Shown here: one piece after another, positions 24,785-33,876 of the stretch
How the letters are laid out: each line of letters starts with the position of its first letter
Numbering within the stretch: the stretch's first letter is position 1
Assembly: GCF_001570965.1 (NCBI RefSeq)
Contig: NZ_BCSR01000001.1
Coordinates: 1 to 64,000 of the forward strand
DNA: 64,000 nucleotides
Direction of reading: 5' to 3'
Source: Janibacter corallicola NBRC 107790
GTDB taxonomy: Bacteria > Actinomycetota > Actinomycetes > Actinomycetales > Dermatophilaceae
Notes under the pieces: generated by a model
Databases searched by the model: none
What the model was told of the DNA's origin: nothing
What the model saw: only the letters and a program-made list of their open reading frames with translations
Translations under genes and position numbers: made by a program

Positions 24785-25686
24785 CGCGAGCCTCCTCCGT
24801 GGACGAGATCGGCGGCGGTGTCGACGGCGGCTGCGACGTCGCCGTCCCTGGGGTGGAGCAACGCCCGGCCCACGACGAGGCCGCGCACCTGCGGCACGGC
24901 GAGAGCGCGCCCCCAGGAGTCATAGGTCTGCTCCGGGTCGCCGGTCGGGTCGCCCCCGAGGAGCACCGTCGGCAGGGTCGTCGCGTCCATGACCCGCTCC
25001 AGCTCCGAGGTGACCGGGACCTTCAGCCAGGTGTGGGCGCTGCTCGCGCCGAGACCGGAAGCGACCGCCATCGAGGCGATGGTGCTGTCCGGGTCGAGCA
25101 GGTTGACCACCCGGCCCTCGCGCCGGGTGCTCCAGAAGGGTTCGACCATCGCCAGCGAGCCCTGTGTCGCCAGGGCGGTGACCGCCCGCCCGCAGGCCTC
25201 GAGGGTCGCGGCGGTGCCCGGGTCGGCCAGGTCGATCCGGGTGAGCATCTTGCCGCCCTCCAGCCCCCGCGCGGCGATCTCCTCGGGGGTGTAGGCGGTG
25301 AAGCGGTCGTCCATCTCGAAGACCGCCCCCTGCAGGCCGGAGCGGTTCATCGACCCGATGACGACCTTGCCCTCGAGAGCCCCCATGAGCAGCAGGTCGT
25401 CGAGCACGTCCGGGGTGCCGAGCACGCCGTCGACCCCCGGACGGGCGAGGGCGGTGGCCAGCCGACGGAGCAGGTCCGAGCGGGAGGCCATGGCACGGGG
25501 TTCGCCGCGCACGCCGAGGGCCCCCCGGGCGGGGTGGTCGGCGGCGACGAGCAGCAGCCGACCGTCCGGGCCCAGCAGCTCACGGCGCTCCCGCGCGGCC
25601 CAGCCGCGGGCGATCGCGCCCGGGTCGCCCGCCCGGATCCCGGTGAGGGAGGCGATGTCCACCTCGACCTGCTGCTGCGCGCTCAC
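24781..25686 (-). CDS. Cgl0159-family (beta/alpha)8 aldolase-like protein
   Basis: This 301-aa TIM-barrel protein has family blocks LLLVAADHPARGALGV, VIGSMNRSGLQGAVFEMDDR and LLGGDPTGDPEQTYDSWG. In Corynebacterium inositol clusters the orthologue follows iolC, as here. It is a plausible 2-deoxy-5-keto-gluconate 6-phosphate aldolase (IolJ role), since no classical iolJ is visible in the cluster; that assignment is inference. The start is GTG 25686, overlapping the iolC stop (GTGA). Confidence 0.85.
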   Translation of the reverse strand: MSAQQQVEVDIASLTGIRAGDPGAIARGWAARERRELLGPDGRLLLVAADHPARGALGVRGEPRAMASRSDLLRRLATALARPGVDGVLGTPDVLDDLLLMGALEGKVVIGSMNRSGLQGAVFEMDDRFTAYTPEEIAARGLEGGKMLTRIDLADPGTAATLEACGRAVTALATQGSLAMVEPFWSTRREGRVVNLLDPDSTIASMAVASGLGASSAHTWLKVPVTSELERVMDATTLPTVLLGGDPTGDPEQTYDSWGRALAVPQVRGLVVGRALLHPRDGDVAAAVDTAADLVHGGGSR

Positions 25687-26645
25687 GCCGTGACCCCCTT
25701 CGCCCGCCACCGGGCCAGGTCGGCCTCGACCTCCGCGGTGGTCGGCATTGCGGTGCTGCACTCCAGCCGGGAGGCGACGATCGCCCCCGCGACGTTGGCG
25801 AACTCCAGCATCTCGCGCAGGCCGGCCCCCCGCAGCAGGCCGTGGACGAGCGCGCCCCCGAAGGCGTCGCCGGCGCCGAGGCCGTTGACGACCTCCACCT
25901 CGTGGGGCGGGACCTCGACCCGCTCCTCGCGGGTGGCGGCGAGGACCCCCTTCGGCCCCTGCTTGACGACGGCCAGCTCCAGACCCCGCTCGAGCAGGGC
26001 GTCGGCGGCGCGGTGCGGGTCCCTCTCGCCGACGGCGACCTCGCACTCCTGCTGGTTGCCGATGGCGATGGTGACCTGCTCCAGCGCCCGGGAGGCCTCG
26101 CGGGTGGCTTCCTCGGGGTGCTCCCAGAACATCGGTCGGTAGTCCAGGTCGAGCACGGTGTGCCGGGCCCGACCCCGCTCGGCCAGGGCGCGGTGGTGGG
26201 TGGCGCGGGAGGGTTCGCGGCACAGCCCGGTCCCGGTGACCCAGAAGACCTCCGCCTCGCGGATCTGCGCCAGCGGCAGGTCGGCCTCGGCGAGCATCAG
26301 GTCCGGCGCCGTCGGGTAGCGGTAGAAGTACAGCGGGAAGTCATCCGGCGGGTGCACCTCGCAGAAGGTCACCGGCGTCGGCGGCCCCTCCCCCGTCAGC
26401 GGCGTGATGTGCTCGACGGCGACGCCGAGCCGCTCGGCCTCGGCCCGCACGTACCGGCCGAACGCGTCGGCCCCGGTCTTGGTCACCAGGGCCGCGTCCA
26501 GCCCGTGCCGCGCGGCCGCGACGGCGACGTTGGTGGCCGAGCCGCCGAGGAACTTCTCGAAGGTGCGCACCTCCTCCAGTGGCACCCCGTGGTCGAGGGG
26601 GTAGATGTCCACGCCGGTCCGCCCCATGGCGATCAGGTCCCGCAT
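25683..26645 (-). CDS. iolC: 5-dehydro-2-deoxygluconokinase (IolC)
   Basis: This 320-aa PfkB/ribokinase-family kinase phosphorylates 2-deoxy-5-keto-gluconate. The N-terminal MGRTGVDIYPLDHGVPLE and the substrate block FEKFLGGSATNVAVAAARHG are characteristic of IolC. The ATP-site/catalytic motif is NGLGAGDAFGGALVHGLL, with Asp as base. The start is ATG 26645, which shares one base with the iolE stop (TGATG). Confidence 0.94.
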   Translation of the reverse strand: MRDLIAMGRTGVDIYPLDHGVPLEEVRTFEKFLGGSATNVAVAAARHGLDAALVTKTGADAFGRYVRAEAERLGVAVEHITPLTGEGPPTPVTFCEVHPPDDFPLYFYRYPTAPDLMLAEADLPLAQIREAEVFWVTGTGLCREPSRATHHRALAERGRARHTVLDLDYRPMFWEHPEEATREASRALEQVTIAIGNQQECEVAVGERDPHRAADALLERGLELAVVKQGPKGVLAATREERVEVPPHEVEVVNGLGAGDAFGGALVHGLLRGAGLREMLEFANVAGAIVASRLECSTAMPTTAEVEADLARWRAKGVTA

Positions 26646-27550
26646 CACGCAGCCACCGCCTCGAGGTACCCCACCGACGTGCGCACGTCCGCGACGGGGT
26701 CCGGTCCTGCGGCGGTCGCCGGGTCGGCCGGGTCCCCCGCGAGGATCGTGTCCTGCTCCAGCACGTACCAGCCGGCGTAACCGGCCTCCTCGAGCGAGTC
26801 GATGATCGCGGCGACGTCGACGTCGCCCGCGCCGAGGGCGACGTACATCCCCGCGGCGACCGCCTCGGTGTAGGGCAGCTCGCCGCGCTGCACCCGCCGG
26901 GCCAGGGCCAGATCGACGTCCTTGAGGTGGACGTGACCGATCCGCTCGGGGTGCCGCCGGGCCAGCGCGACCGGGTCGCCGCCACCGATGAGCAGGTGGC
27001 CGGTGTCCAGGCAGAGCCCGATCCGACTGCCCTCGAGCACCCGCTCGGTCTCCTCCCCGGACTCGACCATCGTGCCGACGTGCGGGTGGAGGGTGGCCAG
27101 CAGTCCGCGGGCGCTCGCGGCCTCGTCGATGCGGTCCAGGTTGCCCAGCAGCGTGGCCCAGCCCGCATCGTCGAGCTCCGGCCGGTCGTCGTAGCCCTCG
27201 GCGCCGGTCGCCGCGGCGAGGACGAGGGTGGAGGCGCCGGCGGCGAGCAACCCGGTCATCGCGGCCTCCACGAGGCGAAGGGGGTCCACCCCCGGGTCGT
27301 GCAGCACGACGGGGACGAACTGGCCGACGGCGGCCAGGCCGTGCGCGGCCAGGGTGGCGGCCTTGGCCTCCGGCGCATCGGGCAGGAAACCCTCCGGCCC
27401 GAACTCGGTCGCGACCAGGCCCAGGCTGCGCATCTGCTCCAGCACGGTCGCCGGCGCGTGCTGCCAGCCCCACCCGGGGACCTCGCAGACCCCCCAGGAG
27501 ATGGGGGCGGCGGCGATCCGCTCCCGCAGCGGTGTCCTCGTGCTGCTCAT
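26645..27550 (-). CDS. iolE: Inosose dehydratase/isomerase-type TIM barrel (IolE-like)
   Basis: This 301-aa AP-endonuclease-2 superfamily protein has APISWGVCEVPGWGWQ near the N-terminus, ATEFGPEGFLP, metal-binding LHPHVGTMVES, GLCLDTGHLLIGG and HVHLKDVDLALARR. It most likely dehydrates scyllo-inosose to the diketo intermediate; an IolI/IolH-type epimerase role cannot be excluded. The start is ATG 27550, overlapping the iolG stop by four bases. The open frame to 27760 is not used. Confidence 0.85.
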   Translation of the reverse strand: MSSTRTPLRERIAAAPISWGVCEVPGWGWQHAPATVLEQMRSLGLVATEFGPEGFLPDAPEAKAATLAAHGLAAVGQFVPVVLHDPGVDPLRLVEAAMTGLLAAGASTLVLAAATGAEGYDDRPELDDAGWATLLGNLDRIDEAASARGLLATLHPHVGTMVESGEETERVLEGSRIGLCLDTGHLLIGGGDPVALARRHPERIGHVHLKDVDLALARRVQRGELPYTEAVAAGMYVALGAGDVDVAAIIDSLEEAGYAGWYVLEQDTILAGDPADPATAAGPDPVADVRTSVGYLEAVAA

Positions 27551-28593
27551 GCGCTCGTCCTCACGCTCGTCGTGGTGGGGATCTCGGCGAGGCCCACCGG
27601 GCGGCCCTCGTGCCGGGAGATCTCGCAGGCCTCGGCGACCCGGAAGGCCTCGAGGGCGTCGGCGACGGTGCACGGACTGGGCCGTGTGCCGGCGGCGACC
27701 TCGAGGAAGGCGGCCAGCTCCGCCTCGTAGGCGGGCTGGAAACGCTCCATGAAGGACCACTTCTGCGGCCCGTGGGGGAAGGCCACGTCCGGCTCGGCGC
27801 TGCGCGCGGCCAGCGAGTGATCCAGCCCGACGGCGATCGTGCCCCGCTCACCCATGACCTCCATGCGCACGTCGTGACCGGCGCCGTTGTGCCGTGTCGT
27901 GGACATGAGCACGAGCGTGTCGTCCTCGAGGGTGAGCAGCGCCGCGCCGGTGTCGACGTCGCCCGCCTCGCGGATGTAGGGCTCCCCCTTGTTGGCGCCC
28001 GTGGCGTAGACGCGGGCGACCTCGCTCCCGGTGACGAAGCGGACCGCGTCGACGTCGTGGACGCTGCAGTCCCGGAAGATGCCGCCGGAGGTCGCGATGA
28101 AGGCCGCCGGCGGGGCGTCCTGGTCGTGGGTGTTGGCCCGGATCGTGTGCACGAAGCCCAGCTCACCGGAGGCCACGGACTCCCGGGCGCGTCGGTAACC
28201 GGCATCGAGACGACGCTGGAAGCCGACGTGCACCGGCACCTCGCTGCCCGCGGCGAGCGCCGCCAGCTCGATGGTCTCGGCCAGGTCGGCGGCCACCGGC
28301 TTCTCGCAGAAGACGGGGACCCCCGCGGCCAGACAGCGCCGGACCCACCCGCCGTGCTCACCCGTGCTCGTCGCGACGACGACGCCCTCCGGCTGCTGCG
28401 CCAGCAGCTCCTCGGCGGACGGGGCGAGGTGGACCCCCTTCGTCGGGTACGCCTCCTGCAACCGCTGGACCACGGCGGCGGCCACCTCCGGCCGGGCGTC
28501 CGTGACGACCAGCTCCTCGACCTCGGGCAGGGCCAGCAGGGTCTCGGCGTGGAAGGCTCCGATCCGGCCGAGGCCGGCCAGTCCGATCCGCAT
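27547..28593 (-). CDS. iolG: Inositol dehydrogenase-type Gfo/Idh/MocA protein, first gene of the iol operon
   Basis: This 348-aa NAD-dependent dehydrogenase has the cofactor motif GLAGLGRIGAFHAETL, EKPVAADLAE near residue 97 and GGIFRDCSVHDVDAVRF. It is the promoter-proximal gene of the coupled series iolG-iolE-iolC-aldolase-iolB-iolD. It is paralogous to the gene at 12749. The start is ATG 28593. A TTGACA-like box lies on the minus strand at 28655-28660, with the palindromic operator candidate just upstream of it. Confidence 0.9.
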   Translation of the reverse strand: MRIGLAGLGRIGAFHAETLLALPEVEELVVTDARPEVAAAVVQRLQEAYPTKGVHLAPSAEELLAQQPEGVVVATSTGEHGGWVRRCLAAGVPVFCEKPVAADLAETIELAALAAGSEVPVHVGFQRRLDAGYRRARESVASGELGFVHTIRANTHDQDAPPAAFIATSGGIFRDCSVHDVDAVRFVTGSEVARVYATGANKGEPYIREAGDVDTGAALLTLEDDTLVLMSTTRHNGAGHDVRMEVMGERGTIAVGLDHSLAARSAEPDVAFPHGPQKWSFMERFQPAYEAELAAFLEVAAGTRPSPCTVADALEAFRVAEACEISRHEGRPVGLAEIPTTTSVRTSA

Positions 28594-28662
28594 CGTGGGG
28601 CGCTCCTTCGCGTCCGGTGAGTGTCCGGATCACTCTCGCCGCATGTTCGGCCCATGTCAATG

Positions 28663-28676
28663 CTTTGTCAGGACAT
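28663..28676. promoter_or_regulatory. Candidate inositol-regulator operator, iolG/gntR copy
   Basis: The 14-mer CTTTGTCAGGACAT (palindrome at 28666-28675) is identical to the site before iolA. It sits in the 137-bp divergent region between iolG and the GntR gene, next to a TTGACA box for iolG. The related GGATGTCCGG follows at about 28687, suggesting a second half-site. Confidence 0.6.
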
Positions 28677-28730
28677 TCGTTACTCCGGATGTCCGGGCCC
28701 CGAGGGTGGGCCCGGGCTATGCTGCGCGAC

Positions 28731-29471
28731 ATGTCGGCGCTGCAGCTCCAGGTGGCCCTGGACCGGGAGTCCCCGGTCCCGCTCTACCACCAGCTCGCCC
28801 GGCAGATGACCGACGCCATCGAGGACGGCCGGCTGCAGTCCGGGGACCCCTTCGAGAACGAGGTGGCCCTCGCCCAGCGGCTCGGGGTCTCCCGACCGAC
28901 GGTGCGCCGGGCGATCGCCCAGATGGTCGACCAGGGCCTGCTCGTGCGCCGCCGGGGCCTCGGCACGACCGTCGCCAACCGCAAGATCCACCGGCGCGCC
29001 GGCCTCACCTCGCTCTTCGACGACCTCGAGGCCGAAGGGAGGGCCCCCCGCACCCGGGTACTCGAGATGGAGGTGCGCGCCGACGAGCGCGCCGCCGCGG
29101 CCCTCGACCTTCCCCCGGGGACGGGACTGCTCTCGATCCGGCGGGTGCGCTCCGCCGGTGGGGTGCCGCTCGCCCTGATGCACAACTGGCTCCCACCGGC
29201 GCACGCCGACATCACGCCCGAGGAGCTGGCCGAGGACGGGCTCTACGCCCTGCTGCGCCGGCGCGGTGTCAAGCCGGCGGTGGCCCGGCAGTCGATCGGC
29301 GCGCGGATGCCGAACCCCGCGGAACGCCGCACCCTGGACCTCGGCGGCGGTCAGCCGGTGCTCACGATGACCCGGATGGCCTTCGACGCCCGGGGGGCGG
29401 CCATCGAGTTCGGCGACCACGCCTACCGGGCCGAGGACTACACGATCGATCTGATGCTCGACGAGCGTTGA
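28731..29471 (+). CDS. GntR/HutC-family regulator, probable inositol-locus repressor
   Basis: This 246-aa regulator has an N-terminal winged helix (PVPLYHQLARQMTDAIEDG, then ENEVALAQRLGVSRPTVRRA) and a C-terminal UTRA effector domain (LLSIRRVRSAGGVPLALMHN, ending EDYTIDLMLD). It is divergent from the iol operon and probably binds the TGTC-AG-GACA sites, with an inositol intermediate as inducer; this is inference. The start is ATG 28731, with an in-frame ATG at 28719 as alternative. Neither has a strong ribosome-binding site. Confidence 0.9.
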   Translation: MSALQLQVALDRESPVPLYHQLARQMTDAIEDGRLQSGDPFENEVALAQRLGVSRPTVRRAIAQMVDQGLLVRRRGLGTTVANRKIHRRAGLTSLFDDLEAEGRAPRTRVLEMEVRADERAAAALDLPPGTGLLSIRRVRSAGGVPLALMHNWLPPAHADITPEELAEDGLYALLRRRGVKPAVARQSIGARMPNPAERRTLDLGGGQPVLTMTRMAFDARGAAIEFGDHAYRAEDYTIDLMLDER

Positions 29472-29477
29472 CGCACA

Positions 29478-30848
29478 ATGGGGTCCATGCCCGAGACCCC
29501 ACCCGGAACGGCGCCCTCCGCCAGCCCCCGAGAGGTCCTCTCGCTGGCGGTCCCGGCCTTCCTCGCGCTCGTCGCCGAGCCGCTCTTCCTCATGGTGGAC
29601 GCCGCCGTCGTCGGCCGGCTCGGGGTGGTCCCCCTCGCGGGGCTCGGGACGGCCAGCTCGGTCATGCTCACCGCGGCGGGGGTCTTCGTCTTCCTCGCCT
29701 ACGGCACGACGAGTGTCGTCGCCCGGCAGTACGGCGCCGGCTCGGTCCGCGGCGCCATCGAGGTCGGCACGGGCGGGGTGTGGCTCGCCGCCGCCCTCGG
29801 CGTGCTCGGCGGTTTCGTCGTCGGAGGCCTCGCGCCCTGGCTGGCCGCGGCCTTCGGCTCCTCGCCCGCTGCGCTGGAGCAGGCGATCACCTACCTGCGC
29901 ATCAGCGCCCTCGGGCTGCCGGCGATGCTCCTCGTCCTCGCCGCGACCGGCATCCTGCGCGGGCTGCAGGACACCCGGACCCCGCTCATCGCCTCCGTCC
30001 TGGGCTTCGGCGGCAACGCCCTGCTCAGCGTGCTGCTCGTCCTCGGCGTCGGGATGGGCATCGCCGGCGCGGCGTGGGGCACCGTCATCGCCCAGTGGGG
30101 CATGGCCCTCGGGCTGCTCGCCGTCGTGCTGCGGGAGGGCCACGCGGTCTCGGCCTCGCTGCGCCCGCACGTGGGCCGGGTCCTGGACGCGGCGCTGGAC
30201 GGCGCCCCGCTGCTCGTGCGCACCCTCGCGCTGCGCGCGATCATCCTGCTGACCGTCGCGGTCGCCGCAGACTTCGGCGACGTGCCGCTCGCGGCCTACC
30301 AGGTGACGACGACGGTCTGGTCGCTGCTCACCTTCGCCCTCGACGCCCTCGCCATCGCCGGGCAGGCCCTCACCGGAGCGGCGCTCGGCAGCGGTGACGC
30401 CGGCCGGGCGCGCGCCGCCACCGGCCTCATGGTGCGGTGGGGTGTCTGGGGCGGGGTCCTCCTCGGGCTCGTCGTCCTCGCCCTCCACCGGGTCCTGCCG
30501 GTGCTCTTCACCCAGGACCCCCAGGTGCGGGCCGGTATCGCGGCGGGCCTGATCGTCATCGCGCTCGCCCAGCCGCTCTCCGGGTACGTCTTCGTCGTCG
30601 ACGGCGTGCTCATCGGGGCCGGTGACGGACGCTGGCTCGCCGGCTCGATGATCCTCGTGCTCCTCGCCTACCTGCCGATCATCTGGCTGACCAGGGTGCT
30701 CGGCGGGGACCACGGCGACTCCGCCGCGGTCTTCGCGCTGTGGCTGGCCTTCACCGGCTTCATGCTCGTGCGCGGCGGCTTCATGGCCTGGCGCATCCGC
30801 GGCGACCGGTGGGCGGTCACCGGCGCGGTACGGCCACGCCGGGCGTGA
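29478..30848 (+). CDS. MATE family efflux transporter (DinF-like)
   Basis: This 456-aa protein has twelve predicted helices and typical MATE blocks: VPAFLALVAEPLFLMVDAAV near the start, ILRGLQDTRTPL and, in the second half, ALDALAIAGQALTGAALGSG. It exports drugs or metabolites using Na+ or H+. In Streptomyces and other actinobacteria a MATE gene lies between rplI and dnaB. Its presence here, 4 kb from rplI but 27 kb from dnaB, marks that ancestral position. The start is 29478 (alternative ATG 29487), six bases after gntR. Confidence 0.92.
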   Translation: MGSMPETPPGTAPSASPREVLSLAVPAFLALVAEPLFLMVDAAVVGRLGVVPLAGLGTASSVMLTAAGVFVFLAYGTTSVVARQYGAGSVRGAIEVGTGGVWLAAALGVLGGFVVGGLAPWLAAAFGSSPAALEQAITYLRISALGLPAMLLVLAATGILRGLQDTRTPLIASVLGFGGNALLSVLLVLGVGMGIAGAAWGTVIAQWGMALGLLAVVLREGHAVSASLRPHVGRVLDAALDGAPLLVRTLALRAIILLTVAVAADFGDVPLAAYQVTTTVWSLLTFALDALAIAGQALTGAALGSGDAGRARAATGLMVRWGVWGGVLLGLVVLALHRVLPVLFTQDPQVRAGIAAGLIVIALAQPLSGYVFVVDGVLIGAGDGRWLAGSMILVLLAYLPIIWLTRVLGGDHGDSAAVFALWLAFTGFMLVRGGFMAWRIRGDRWAVTGAVRPRRA

Positions 30849-30859
30849 CCGGGACCGGG

Positions 30860-31510
30860 TCAGAGCACCGGTTCGCGCACCGTCTCCGCGTAGGAGTACC
30901 AACCCGAGGCGGTCAGCGCGTCGGCCACCCGCTGTCGGCCGGCGGGTCCCTCCGCGTCGATCACCGCCAGCTCGGAGGGACGAAGGGGGGACAGGCACAG
31001 CATGCGCACCACGCCCCCGTCGACCTCGAGCTCCCGCGGGCGGCCGGGCAGCGGCACCCCGAGCAGGGCCCCCATCCGCCCGTCGGCGCTCCACCCCTCC
31101 GGGGCGCCCTGCCCGGAGAGCTCCAGGGAGAGCAGGCCGTGCTCGGCCAGCGCCGCGGGCAGCGTCTCCGCCGCACCGGCGAAGGCCCCCGCGGCCTCCT
31201 CGAGGGCGCCGACGAGCCAGGCGCCGTCGCTGTCCATCCCGTCGACGAGCTCACGCCCCTCGACGTAGAGCTCGACGCCCAGACCGAGCCCTCCGCCGGC
31301 GGGGTCAGGGTCGCTCAGCCCCTCGGTGGTCACGATGCCCGCATGCCGCGTCACGACGTGGCGATAGGCCGAACGACCCGAGGGCCACAGGGACGGCTGG
31401 TCGGCCGTTCCCTGCGCTCCCATCGGGTCGTTCAGCTCGCCGAGGCCCTGCCAGAAGGCCCCTCGACGCTCGCGGACGCGGTCGCTCTGCTCAGAGATGC
31501 TCACGCCCAC
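30860..31510 (-). CDS. Conserved-looking hypothetical protein
   Basis: This 216-aa soluble acidic protein is without signal peptide or membrane segment. I do not recognise it with certainty. The visible features are an N-terminal segment RGAFWQGLGELNDPMG, a central beta-rich part (GLGLGVELYVEG) and the block LLSLELSGQGAPEGWSADG with a short Pro/Gly loop. The layout resembles suppressor-of-fused-like domains, but that is only an impression. The start is GTG 31510 behind GGAGGCAGG. It lies between the MATE and DUF3352 genes. Confidence 0.7.
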   Translation of the reverse strand: MGVSISEQSDRVRERRGAFWQGLGELNDPMGAQGTADQPSLWPSGRSAYRHVVTRHAGIVTTEGLSDPDPAGGGLGLGVELYVEGRELVDGMDSDGAWLVGALEEAAGAFAGAAETLPAALAEHGLLSLELSGQGAPEGWSADGRMGALLGVPLPGRPRELEVDGGVVRMLCLSPLRPSELAVIDAEGPAGRQRVADALTASGWYSYAETVREPVL

Positions 31511-31529
31511 ATCCTGCCTCCCCCGGAGG

Positions 31530-33155
31530 TCACTTCGTGGTCAGGCGCACGGAGAAGTCCGCGTGGTCGTCCTCGCCGGAGGCCGAGAACCCGACGGCGG
31601 AGAGGACCTCCGCGTTGGCACGCTCGTCCGCGTCCATCTCCCCTCCGTAGTTCTCCACGAGCGAGGCGATGTCGACGAAGCCGACCACGCTGGCCTTGTC
31701 CGCGTCCGGGACGGCGTCCTTGAAGGCCTCCGAGTCACCGAGGCCGGAGCCGCTGGCGACCTCCTCGGCGTAACCCTCGTCGTTGGAGACCACGACCCGG
31801 TCCTCGTCGCCGTCCTTGACGAACACCTGCGGGCCGCCGCTGGAGTAGCTGCTGGGGTAGCTGCTCGTGTCCGGACCCTGGATCAGCTCGACCATGTCGT
31901 CGATGGTGGAGCGGTCACCGTTGGTGCGCAGAGCGACCTTGGGGGTGGTGGGGTCCGCACCGACGGACAGCACGGTGTCGCTGCCGAGCGCCTTGGCGAT
32001 GTCCTCCGGCACCTGGAGCCCCGTCTGGGTCTCGATGTCCTGCTGCCAGGACGGGCCCATGACGTCGTCGAGGTTCTTCTCCACCTCGGGCCAGGCGCTC
32101 GTGATCGAGTCGTCCAGGCCCGCGATCCCCAGGGCGGCGGCGGTGTCCTCGGGCAGTGCCTCGACGGAGGTGCCGTCACCGCTGGGGACGGACTCCTCGG
32201 GCAGGCCGTTCATCCGGCCGGCCAGCTCCACCGTGGGCCCGTCGAAGCGCAGCGCCATGGCGATGCGGCCCTCGGTGCTCGCCGAGCTCATCGCGGGGTC
32301 CAGCTCCTTGGCCTTGCTCATGTCGAACCAGGCGCTCGCGATGCCGTCCTCACCGAGGTCGTCCATGTCCTGGGAGAACTCCTCGTCGTCGGCCAGGCTG
32401 CCCTCCTCGGCTCCCGTGACGGCGTCGTCCACGACCGACTGCTCCTCACCGCACAGGGCGAAGTCGTCCTGGACGCTGCAGTACCCGTCCCCGTCGGTCA
32501 TCTTCGACAGCCCCTCCTCAGCCGCCTCCTTGTCCTCGCTGGCGAGGACAATCACCGGCTGCGGACCGCTGCCGTCGTCGGAGGGCAGCGCAGCGACGGC
32601 GAAACGCTTGCCGAGCCACGGCTCGACGTCCTTCTCGTAGTCGACGTCCTCGAGGCCTCCCTCTTCCTGGATGCTCTCGAAGATCTGCTTGCGCAGGTCG
32701 TCGTCCTCGTCGAGCGTCCCGATCTCGTCCTTGAAGGCGGGGAACTTGTTGGCGAACCGGACCATGTCCACCTTCTGGTCCGCCGAGGGGTCGAGGTCGA
32801 CCTTGACGTAGCCGATGGTCTCGGCCGGCAGCGCGGTCTCGGGCTGCGGGCCGCCCCCGCCGAGCTTGGAGTAGGCGAAGAGCCCGCCCCCGCCGCACAG
32901 CGCGAGGGCGAACGCACCCGCGACACCGAGGGCGACCCAGGTCTTGGTGCGCGACTTCTTCGGCGGGGTGGAGGGGTAGCCCCACTCCTGCGCCGGGCCG
33001 GCGTTCTGCGGCGCGGCCGGCTGACCCTGCGGCGGGCCGTACCCGGGGGGAGGCGGCGGCTGCGCGCCGCCCTGGCTGGGCGGACCGTACCCCGGAGGGG
33101 GCGGCGACTGGCCGCCCGGCTGGTTGGACTGCGGACCCTGCGGTGGCGTGCTCAT
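31530..33155 (-). CDS. DUF3352-type membrane-anchored extracellular protein
   Basis: This 541-aa protein has a Pro/Gly/Gln-rich cytoplasmic N-terminus (residues 1-65, with repeated PPPPGYGPP), one membrane helix (TWVALGVAGAFALALCGGGG) and a large external domain of the DUF3352 type (PAETIGYVKVDLDPSADQK, RFANKFPAFKDEIG). Acidic Ser/Asp-rich segments are frequent. The family is common in high-GC actinobacteria and its function is unknown. The start is ATG 33155. The gene is monocistronic, upstream of the OmpA/lipoprotein pair on the same strand. Confidence 0.82.
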   Translation of the reverse strand: MSTPPQGPQSNQPGGQSPPPPGYGPPSQGGAQPPPPPGYGPPQGQPAAPQNAGPAQEWGYPSTPPKKSRTKTWVALGVAGAFALALCGGGGLFAYSKLGGGGPQPETALPAETIGYVKVDLDPSADQKVDMVRFANKFPAFKDEIGTLDEDDDLRKQIFESIQEEGGLEDVDYEKDVEPWLGKRFAVAALPSDDGSGPQPVIVLASEDKEAAEEGLSKMTDGDGYCSVQDDFALCGEEQSVVDDAVTGAEEGSLADDEEFSQDMDDLGEDGIASAWFDMSKAKELDPAMSSASTEGRIAMALRFDGPTVELAGRMNGLPEESVPSGDGTSVEALPEDTAAALGIAGLDDSITSAWPEVEKNLDDVMGPSWQQDIETQTGLQVPEDIAKALGSDTVLSVGADPTTPKVALRTNGDRSTIDDMVELIQGPDTSSYPSSYSSGGPQVFVKDGDEDRVVVSNDEGYAEEVASGSGLGDSEAFKDAVPDADKASVVGFVDIASLVENYGGEMDADERANAEVLSAVGFSASGEDDHADFSVRLTTK

Positions 33156-33270
33156 GGCGGAATGTCTCCCCTGTCAATCTCAGCTGTTGTGACGTGAACC
33201 CTATGCCCGGCCGATGGCGGCCGACATGGTGACTACTACCCAAGGGGGCGGCGCCCCCCGTCTGTGCCGA

Positions 33271-33876
33271 TCACCCGGCGTACCTGATCTCCACCCGGCG
33301 GTTCTTCATCCGACCCTCCGGGTTGTCCTCCCCTCCCTTCGTGTTGGCCGCGACCGGGTCGCTCTCGCCCCTGCCCTCGACGGTGAGGTCCAGGCCGGCG
33401 CGCTCCTTCGTGATGGCCGCGGCCACGGCATCGGCACGCTCCCGCGAGAGCTTCTGGTTCGACTGCTCGGATCCGACCGAATCGGTGTGGCCGACGACGG
33501 TCACCTCGGCGCCGTCGGGGACCGCCTGCACGGCCTTGACGACCGCGCGGGCCGCCGTGGGCGTCAGCTTGGCGTCCGCGAAGCGGAAGAGGACGTCGGT
33601 GTCGAGGCTGACGACGGTCTCCCCGCCCTCGGTCTCGACCTCGGGCGTGAAGGTGGAGATCTTCGGGACGTCGATGGCCTTGATCTCCGGCACGTCGATC
33701 GCCTTCCGATGGCTCGCCACCTCGCTGTCACTGACGTGGGGCAGGTCCTCGACGGTGAGGTCACCGTCCGCGGCCCGGGCTCCGGTGGCCAGCACGGCCA
33801 CGAGCGGGAGCGTGAGGGCGGAGGCGATGGCGGTGCGCAGCCGCGGCCGAAGGGTGTGGTGGCTCATGGTCATCAC
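33271..33876 (-). CDS. Exported OmpA-family protein
   Basis: This 201-aa protein has an N-terminal signal peptide (ASALTLPLVAVLATGARA), a roughly 60-residue linker region and a C-terminal OmpA/MotB peptidoglycan-binding domain. The domain shows VLFRFADAKLTPTAARAV, VVGHTDSVGSEQSNQKLSRE and the closing MKNRRVEIRY. The start GTG 33876 overlaps the upstream lipoprotein stop (GTGA); ATG 33873 is also possible. It is the smallest of three OmpA proteins in the window and, like the others, is paired with a lipoprotein. Confidence 0.88.
   Translation of the reverse strand: MMTMSHHTLRPRLRTAIASALTLPLVAVLATGARAADGDLTVEDLPHVSDSEVASHRKAIDVPEIKAIDVPKISTFTPEVETEGGETVVSLDTDVLFRFADAKLTPTAARAVVKAVQAVPDGAEVTVVGHTDSVGSEQSNQKLSRERADAVAAAITKERAGLDLTVEGRGESDPVAANTKGGEDNPEGRMKNRRVEIRYAG

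Noticed and set aside
28680-31094. 804-codon minus-strand open frame over gntR and the MATE gene
   Set aside because: It is antisense to clear genes; the Glu/Asp/Arg/Gly-rich translation has no recognisable domain.
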